Source: Speluncibacter jeojiensis
Lineage (GTDB): Bacteria > Actinomycetota > Actinomycetes > Mycobacteriales > Mycobacteriaceae
NCBI RefSeq assembly: GCF_029589495.1
Contig: NZ_JAAIVF010000002.1
Span: forward strand, 248,001-312,000
Length of the DNA stretch: 64,000 bases
Reading direction: 5' to 3'
Positions 59,141 through 64,000 of the stretch are shown here, one piece after another (position 1 is the first letter of the stretch; the number at the start of each line of letters is the position of its first letter). Made by a program: the position numbers and the translations under genes. The notes under the pieces were generated by a model that made no database searches, was not told where the DNA came from, and was given only the letters and a program-made list of their open reading frames with translations.

Positions 59141-60157
59141 TCAGTCCCGCTCGGCGTCCCTCGGCTTCGGTGGGAGTCCGTGCATGGCGGCCAGTCTCGC
59201 GTTGTAGGCGTCGAGCGCGGACTGCTCGTCGTCGATATCCATGTCGGCGTCACCGCCCGCCGCATCCCCGACTGCCGTGTCCCCCAGCGTCGCCTGCCGC
59301 CGGATGCCGTCGAGCCACGGTCCGAGGCTGTGCATACCGTTTCCGGAGCGGATCATCTGGAAGCCGACGACCACCATCAGCACCATCATCAGGCCGTCGC
59401 CCGCAAACCACATGATCGCGCCCGCCGCGCTCTGATCGGACAGCGGCGACGGCCCCCAGCCCATCATCCGGCCCTCCGCGAACGCCGGGGCCAGTACCTT
59501 GTCGGTCATCATCAGCGTGACGCCGACGAGTGTGTCCGGCCCCATGGTCAGGCCCAGCACGCCGATCCGCAGCGGGTACGCGAGCGTGCGTCCGATCAAC
59601 TCGTCGCCGATCAGCGGCAGGAACAGCAGGTAGCCGCTGACCAGGTACAGCACCAACTCGAGGTCGTGCAGCCACATGTTCTGCAGCATCGCCTGCTGGA
59701 ACCCGGTCAGGTGGGTCGTCACGATCACCGCCGTGTACAGCGGGACAGTCAGCGCCGGCGACGTCAGGTAGCGCCACACCTTGCTGCCGACCACGCGGTC
59801 GACGGCCGACCGCATGCGCGCGCCGCCGCCGTCGCGTAGCAGCCGGATCGGCTGTGCCGCAACGAGGAACGCCGGAGCGACCATGATCATCAGCAGGTGC
59901 ACGATCATATGAACCCAGAACAGCACCATCGAATACCGCGCCAGCGCGCTGTTGAGCGCGAGCACCAGCACGACCATCGCGGCGACCCAGCACAGCGTGC
60001 GCCAGATCGACCAGTGCCCGCCCGACCGCCGCAGCCGCACCACCAGCACCGCATAGCCGATGGTCGCGAGGGCCATCAGCACCCCCGGAATCGGGGTCGC
60101 CGTCCACGAGGTCGGCACCGACGACCAGGTCGGAGCCGGTATGCCCGTCATGTTCAC
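59141..60157 (-). CDS. Cytochrome c oxidase assembly (CtaG-like) membrane protein
   Basis: About 338 residues with seven to nine membrane segments: LMALATIGYAVLVV, MVVLVLALNSALARYSMV, HMIVHLLMIMVAPAFLV and MMVLMVVVGFQMI. The pattern WVHMIVHLLMIMVAPAFLV and GPDTLVGVTLMMTDKVLAP fits the CtaG/caa3 assembly family. GTG at 60157 (GGAGG five bases upstream) or ATG at 60151 are the possible starts. It is divergent from the MarR operon. The C-terminal tail is hydrophilic and acidic. It likely helps copper loading of a terminal oxidase, by family. Confidence 0.82.
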   Translation of the reverse strand: MNMTGIPAPTWSSVPTSWTATPIPGVLMALATIGYAVLVVRLRRSGGHWSIWRTLCWVAAMVVLVLALNSALARYSMVLFWVHMIVHLLMIMVAPAFLVAAQPIRLLRDGGGARMRSAVDRVVGSKVWRYLTSPALTVPLYTAVIVTTHLTGFQQAMLQNMWLHDLELVLYLVSGYLLFLPLIGDELIGRTLAYPLRIGVLGLTMGPDTLVGVTLMMTDKVLAPAFAEGRMMGWGPSPLSDQSAAGAIMWFAGDGLMMVLMVVVGFQMIRSGNGMHSLGPWLDGIRRQATLGDTAVGDAAGGDADMDIDDEQSALDAYNARLAAMHGLPPKPRDAERD

Positions 60158-60217
60158 GCTGACCTCCAGGTGCCGCGTCGCCGGCCGGGCAGCCGACGAA
60201 CCTCGCCTTGGCAGTAT

Positions 60218-60228
60218 GCAATAGTTGC
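60218..60228. promoter_or_regulatory. GCAA-TAG-TTGC dyad in the MarR/CtaG gap
   Basis: GCAATAGTTGC is an 11-bp inverted repeat in the 110-bp gap between the divergent genes. MarR operators are commonly this kind of short AT-cored dyad. Weak evidence by itself. Confidence 0.35.
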
Positions 60229-60267
60229 CGTGGCGTTGATTATCCAGCACGCCCGGAAGGATCCGCA

Positions 60268-60756
60268 GTGAGTGCCACCGAAGCCCAGGCCGAGGACACC
60301 GTCGACGCGATCGCCGACGCCCTGCTCACCGCGTCGCGACTGCTGGTGTCGATCTCCGCGCGGTCCATCACCGAGGTCGACGACGCGTTGACCATCGCGC
60401 AGTTCCGCACCCTCGTGCTGCTGGACAGTCGCGGCCCCACGAACCTGGCCACCCTGGCCCAGCGTCTGGACGTGCGTCCGTCGACGATCACCCGCATGGT
60501 CGACCGGTTGGTCGCCGCGGGACTGGTCGACCGCACCCGCAGCGAGCGGTCCCGGCGCGAACTGACGGTCGCGCTCACCCGCCGCGGCCTGGCCGTCGTC
60601 CGTGAGGCCACCGAACGCAGGCGCGTGCAGATCGGCGCGGTGGTTGCGCAGATGCCGCCCGAGCAACGCGTCGGGCTGATCCGCGCGCTGACGGCCTTCA
60701 CGGCGGCGGGCGGCGAACCCGCCGCGGCGCGCAGCGAGGAGGAGTCGTGGTCGTGA
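60268..60756 (+). CDS. MarR family transcriptional regulator
   Basis: About 162 residues from a GTG at 60268 with GGAAGG upstream. The winged helix is clear: LDSRGPTNLATLAQRLDVRP, STITRMVDRLVAAGLVDR and SRRELTVALTRRG. MarR proteins usually repress their own operon and respond to oxidants or phenolic ligands. GTGA overlap couples it to the lipoprotein gene. Divergent from the CtaG-like gene, so it may also regulate that. Confidence 0.88.
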   Translation: MSATEAQAEDTVDAIADALLTASRLLVSISARSITEVDDALTIAQFRTLVLLDSRGPTNLATLAQRLDVRPSTITRMVDRLVAAGLVDRTRSERSRRELTVALTRRGLAVVREATERRRVQIGAVVAQMPPEQRVGLIRALTAFTAAGGEPAAARSEEESWS

Positions 60757-61361
60757 ACATCGCCCGCCGGCGCCGGACCGCCGGTGCGGCGTTCGCCGCG
60801 CTGGCCGCGGCGACCGCGGTGGCCGGTTGCGCGGGCAACTCATCCGCGACGGGCGGCCAACCGATGCCGTTGGTGCCGCCGAAGGCCGGACCGGTCACCG
60901 TCGACGCCCACACCGTCCCGGGACTGGGCCCGATCCTGGTCGACGCCAACGGCTACACGCTCTACACCTTCCCGCCCGACGACCGGCAGATCGTCAGCTG
61001 CACCGGGGCCTGCCAGGGCAGCTGGCCGCCGGTCCGGCTGACCGGAAGTGTTGCGCCGCAGTCGGGTCACGGCGTCAACCCGGCGCTGCTCGGGTCACTG
61101 CCCGACCCCACCGACGGCGGCCGGGTCGCGACCTACAACGGCTGGCCGCTGTACGCCTATGCCGGCGATGTCGAGCCCGGACAGCTCAACGGCCAGGGCC
61201 TGAACCTCAACGGCGACGAGTGGTACGTCATCGGCACGGACGGCGTGGTCATCGTGCCGCCGGGCCAGGTCGGCCACGACACCGCGACCGGCGACGCCGG
61301 ACCACAGGGCGACGCGATGGCCGGTCCCGGCATGTCGGCGATGACGGGAGGCAAGCCGTGA
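60753..61361 (+). CDS. Lipoprotein with Yx(F/W/Y)xxD repeats (COG4315)
   Basis: About 202 residues. ATAVAGCAGN is the lipobox (Cys near residue 26). The mature part contains two or three secreted-repeat units: GYTLYTFPPDDRQIVSCTGA with WPPV, and GWPLYAYAGDVEPGQLNG. These are the conserved Yx(FWY)xxD motifs of COG4315/Lipoprotein_15. Role is unknown, possibly in redox or copper handling. The GTG at 60753 overlaps the MarR stop; a GTG at 60747 is an alternative. Coupled to the Tat-exported hemerythrin gene downstream. Confidence 0.85.
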   Translation: MNIARRRRTAGAAFAALAAATAVAGCAGNSSATGGQPMPLVPPKAGPVTVDAHTVPGLGPILVDANGYTLYTFPPDDRQIVSCTGACQGSWPPVRLTGSVAPQSGHGVNPALLGSLPDPTDGGRVATYNGWPLYAYAGDVEPGQLNGQGLNLNGDEWYVIGTDGVVIVPPGQVGHDTATGDAGPQGDAMAGPGMSAMTGGKP

Positions 61362-62104
61362 ACGAGGGGTTCAGCCGGCGGGCGCTGCTGCTCGGCGGCA
61401 TGGGGGTCGCCGGCCTGGCCGTCGGCGCCGGCACCGCGGAGGCGATCGACCGGTCGACGACAAGTGAACCTGCGCCGGAACAGATTCCGGTCACCGAGGA
61501 CCTGATGACCGACCACGGGATGCTCAAGCGGATCCTGCTGGTCTACCGCGAATGCGTGCGCCGACTCGGCAGCGGTGAGGACCTCGACCCGGCGCCGCTG
61601 TTCCACTCCGCCCAGGTGGTGCACGACTACATCGAGGGCTTCCACGAGGGCGTCGAGGAGGGCTACGTGTTCCCGCGCCTGCTGCGTGCGCACACGCTCA
61701 CCAGCACAGTGGAAACGCTTCTGACCCAGCATGATCGAGGACGAAAGCTGACGATCCAGATCATCGACGCCTCGACGCTGATGAAGATGAACGGCATGCC
61801 CGCGGCGCCGGGCTTCGCCACCGCCCAGGCGCGTACTGCGCTCGCGACCACGTTGACCCGGTTCATCGACATGTACGAGCCGCACGAGGCCCGCGAGGAC
61901 ACCGAGATCTTCCCCGCACTGCGCCGCGTCACCTCACCGGGCGAGTTCGCCGCGATCTCCCGCGCGGTCGCCGACGACGAGCGCCGACGTTACGGCAGCG
62001 ACCCGTTGTCGGCGTTCCTCGGCGAGATCGGCGGCATCGAAACACAACTCGGAATCCACGACCTCGCCAAGTTCACCCCGCCGGACCCCGATCCCCGTCC
62101 CTGA
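61358..62104 (+). CDS. Tat-exported hemerythrin HHE-domain protein
   Basis: About 248 residues from a GTG at 61358 (GGGAGG upstream). SRRALLLGGMGVAGLAVGAG is a twin-arginine signal. The HHE domain has metal-binding candidates in DLMTDHGMLKR, VVHDYIEGFHEGVEEGY, LTQHDRGRK and PHEAREDTEIFP, giving a di-iron four-helix bundle. Such proteins bind oxygen or NO, or protect from oxidants. Twin-arginine export of a folded di-iron protein fits. Overlaps the lipoprotein stop by four bases; ends 16 bp before the convergent CobW gene. Confidence 0.85.
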   Translation: MNEGFSRRALLLGGMGVAGLAVGAGTAEAIDRSTTSEPAPEQIPVTEDLMTDHGMLKRILLVYRECVRRLGSGEDLDPAPLFHSAQVVHDYIEGFHEGVEEGYVFPRLLRAHTLTSTVETLLTQHDRGRKLTIQIIDASTLMKMNGMPAAPGFATAQARTALATTLTRFIDMYEPHEAREDTEIFPALRRVTSPGEFAAISRAVADDERRRYGSDPLSAFLGEIGGIETQLGIHDLAKFTPPDPDPRP

Positions 62105-62120
62105 CGTCCCCGTCCCCTGC

Positions 62121-63257
62121 TCAGAGGTGGTCGTGCGCGGCGTTGCCCTCGGGGAAGGGGTGAGGCCAGGTGCGCCAGAGCTCCGGGCCGGCGGCGTACT
62201 CGTCGTCGGTGACCAGCGCGGCATCGAGCTCGGACCGCAGTGCGTCGGCGTCGAGCCTGACGCCGATGAACACAACCTCCTGGCCCGGCGTGACGCCGTC
62301 CGGCAGTGGCGGGGCGGGTTCGAAGGTGAGGGTCGGGCCGGCCTGTGACCAGATGACCGGCTGCTCAGGACGGCTCGCGATCCAGCAGAAGCCCTTGCTG
62401 CGCAACAAGCTCCGAAGCGAGTCCAGGGCGTCTTCGAGCCGATCGGGATGGAAGGGCCGGTCGGCGCGGTAGGTGAAACTCGCGATGCCGTACTCCTCGG
62501 TCTCGGGGGTGTGGCCACCGGCGAGCTCCTGGTCCCAGCCTGGGCTGGACGAGGCGGTGAGCGGATCGTAGCGGCCGGTGTCGAGCACCTCCCCCAGGTC
62601 GACCGCACCCTGGGCGACGCGCAGCAGTCGGGCGCTCGGATTGAGCCGTCGCAGTGTCGTTTCGACCGCACCGGCGGCCGAGGAACTGACCAGATCGGTC
62701 TTGCTCACCAGAATCACGTCGGCGAACTCGACCTGGTCGACGATCAGATCGGAGATCGTGCGGTGGTCGCCGGCGCCGGCCTCGAGTCGCCGCTCGGCGA
62801 GGGACTGCCCGGCGACGAGTTCCCGCAGGAACGTCGAGGCGTCGACGACGGTGACCGTTGTGTCGAGCCGCGCAACCTGGCTCAGGCTGAACCCGTCGTC
62901 GAACTCCCAGTCGAAGGTCGCCGCCACCGGCATCGGCTCGGAGATGCCGGTCGATTCGATGACGAGCAGGTCGAATCGTCCTGCAGCGGCGAGCTTTGCG
63001 ACCGATTCGATCAGATCCTCACGCAGCGTGCAGCAGATGCAACCGTTGGTCAGTTCGACCAGCCGCTCCTCGGTGCGGTCGAGGTGGCCCTGGCCCGCCA
63101 CCAGCGCCGCATCGATGTTGACCTCGCTCATGTCGTTGACGATCACGGCCACCCGCAGCCCATCCCGATTGGCCAGGATGTGGTTGAGCAGGGTCGTCTT
63201 GCCGGCGCCGAGGAACCCGGACAGCACCGTCACCGGCAGCAGGTCGGCGGCGGTCAT
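62121..63257 (-). CDS. CobW/COG0523-family zinc GTPase
   Basis: About 378 residues. GFLGAGKT (14-21) is the P-loop and [10 protein letters not shown] contains the CxCC metal motif; [12 protein letters not shown] follows, and the CobW C-terminal domain occupies the last third. These G3E GTPases deliver zinc to client proteins when it is scarce. The ATG at 63257 overlaps the bL32 stop by four bases. Neighbours (cysteine-free bL32 and a second COG0523 protein) point to a Zur-controlled zinc-limitation cassette. Confidence 0.9.
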   Translation of the reverse strand: MTAADLLPVTVLSGFLGAGKTTLLNHILANRDGLRVAVIVNDMSEVNIDAALVAGQGHLDRTEERLVELTNGCICCTLREDLIESVAKLAAAGRFDLLVIESTGISEPMPVAATFDWEFDDGFSLSQVARLDTTVTVVDASTFLRELVAGQSLAERRLEAGAGDHRTISDLIVDQVEFADVILVSKTDLVSSSAAGAVETTLRRLNPSARLLRVAQGAVDLGEVLDTGRYDPLTASSSPGWDQELAGGHTPETEEYGIASFTYRADRPFHPDRLEDALDSLRSLLRSKGFCWIASRPEQPVIWSQAGPTLTFEPAPPLPDGVTPGQEVVFIGVRLDADALRSELDAALVTDDEYAAGPELWRTWPHPFPEGNAAHDHL

Positions 63258-63427
63258 CGACGGCCCACCTGGACCAGCCCGCGTCGCACGGCGGGGACCA
63301 GATACGGCGGCACGTGGTGCACCTCTCCGTCGACGACGACGCGCACCAACTGGGGTACCTCGGCTTTCCACTGAGCTCGGCGGTGCCGGGTGCGGGCGCG
63401 GGACTTGCGGCGCTTGGGAACTGCCAT
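63254..63427 (-). CDS. rpmF: bL32 ribosomal protein, cysteine-free (zinc-independent) paralogue
   Basis: 57 residues: [20 protein letters not shown] matches the bL32 N-terminus, followed by [20 protein letters not shown]. No Cys is present, whereas zinc-binding bL32 has four. C-minus paralogues replace the zinc form on ribosomes under zinc starvation and are Zur-regulated. Too short for routine gene finding, but flanked by two COG0523 genes. Coupled to the CobW gene. Confidence 0.88.
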   Translation of the reverse strand: MAVPKRRKSRARTRHRRAQWKAEVPQLVRVVVDGEVHHVPPYLVPAVRRGLVQVGRR

Positions 63428-63464
63428 CGTCAGGCTCCGTTCGGGCGGCGTCGGATTGCGGTCG

Positions 63465-64000
63465 TCATGCGTGTTGTTCTCCTTCTCCCCGCTGCGGGGC
63501 ATGGGGTGTTGCGGGGTTCTCGCAGGGGTCGGTGTGCCAGTTGCCGAACGGGTCCGACCACGACTGCCACGATTCGGGCGCGGCCCACTCCTCGTCGGTG
63601 ACCAGTGCCCACCGCAGTGCGCGGCTGATCTCGTCGGGGTCCGCGGCATGGACGAGGACCACCATCGCGCAGTGCCGGTCGCCGAAGTCGGGATCCCACC
63701 GCAGCGACGCAAAGGCCAGACGGTCGGGATCGACGTCGGCGCGCTCATGCTCGGTCATCGCGGCGATCCACTTGTCGGACAGCCCGATTCCCAGGCCCTC
63801 GCCCGCCGATTCGAGCCAGAGCACGTGGTCTGGCTCGGTGGCTAGCCAGATGCGTCCGCGGGCGGTGATGACGCCGTCGAGCAGCGTGTCGATGGCCTCG
63901 TGCAGCCGTTGCGGATGGAAGGGCCGTTCGGCGTCGAACTCGACCACGACCACACCGGCATCCGCCTCCAGCGGCGGGCACCCGCGCAGCAACGAGGCGT
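63465..64000 (-). CDS. COG0523 GTPase, Mrf-like, C-terminal part
   Basis: The gene runs off the right edge; about 178 C-terminal residues are visible. [20 protein letters not shown] is the start of the CobW C-terminal domain, followed by [20 protein letters not shown] and a long tail with [20 protein letters not shown]. The size and arrangement match the mycobacterial ribosome-hibernation-factor-recruiting GTPase Mrf. The stop is 37 bp before the bL32 start, so it leads the zinc cassette. Confidence 0.78.
   Translation of the reverse strand, partial: ASLLRGCPPLEADAGVVVVEFDAERPFHPQRLHEAIDTLLDGVITARGRIWLATEPDHVLWLESAGEGLGIGLSDKWIAAMTEHERADVDPDRLAFASLRWDPDFGDRHCAMVVLVHAADPDEISRALRWALVTDEEWAAPESWQSWSDPFGNWHTDPCENPATPHAPQRGEGEQHA

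Overview
The window is about 64 kb of very GC-rich DNA with GTG starts, many ATGA/GTGA overlaps and short intergenic gaps. It looks like a chromosomal segment of a mycolic-acid actinomycete (Mycobacteriales; Gordonia/Williamsia-like is my guess). The main support is a recognisable isoniazid-inducible (ini) locus next to a homologue of the M. tuberculosis Rv0338c iron-sulfur reductase, a PknK-like kinase-LuxR fusion, many acyl-CoA catabolic genes, F420-type oxidoreductase and a zinc-sparing bL32 cassette. No rRNA, tRNA, CRISPR array, transposase or prophage was seen.

1-34.2 kb is lipid and organic-acid catabolism, split into regulated blocks. (a) 1-2.2 kb: an ACAD10/11-like phosphotransferase (cut by the window edge) overlapping its acyl-CoA dehydrogenase, a TetR gene and a perfect 30-bp palindrome. 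(b) 2.5-9.0 kb: a six-gene operon (MFS importer, CaiB-type CoA-transferase, acyl-CoA dehydrogenase, SDR, crotonase, thiolase), enough for a complete beta-oxidation round, with LysR and PknK-like regulators upstream. (c) 13.5-15.7 kb: a divergent LysR/YeiH-family exporter pair. (d) 15.8-25.5 kb: a long minus-strand cluster (quinone oxidoreductase, TauD/TfdA dioxygenase, BKACE, MFS, hydrolase, two-subunit CoA-transferase, AMP-ligase, CMD protein, a 36-aa membrane microprotein, LLM oxidoreductase) facing an AraC regulator. BKACE releases acetoacetate and the CoA-transferase can activate it, so the two fit together. (e) 26.9-34.2 kb: LysR, a FAD oxidoreductase, a TetR regulator with twin operators, and an ACAD/SDR/MaoC/SDR/IclR operon holding the collapsed remnant of a thiolase gene.

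34.5-53.5 kb is the envelope-stress block: iniC- and iniA-like dynamin GTPases, a very long repeat-rich iniB, a divergent Hsp70-like ATPase with one membrane helix and a repeat tail, an IniR-like STAND/LuxR regulator, a secreted S1 protease, three related exported glycine-zipper proteins, and the Rv0338c-like iron-sulfur reductase with a repetitive Lys/Ala/Pro tail. The order reductase - regulator - iniBAC matches M. tuberculosis, with extra genes inserted.

53.7-54.6 kb holds three consecutive microprotein genes (35, 40 and 43 aa), each ending in a perfect hairpin whose arms share a CGACGG/CCGTCG core. Two of the peptides are clear paralogues. This is the best candidate for an undescribed system in the window; PorA/PorH-like mycomembrane peptides are one speculative reading.

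54.7-64 kb holds housekeeping and accessory genes: YjbR, DinB, a WYL regulator, an AbiEi/DUF559-type protein bracketed by repeats, a sulfate-binding lipoprotein, a CtaG-like membrane protein, a MarR/lipoprotein/Tat-hemerythrin operon, and a zinc-limitation cassette (Mrf-like GTPase, cysteine-free bL32, CobW GTPase).
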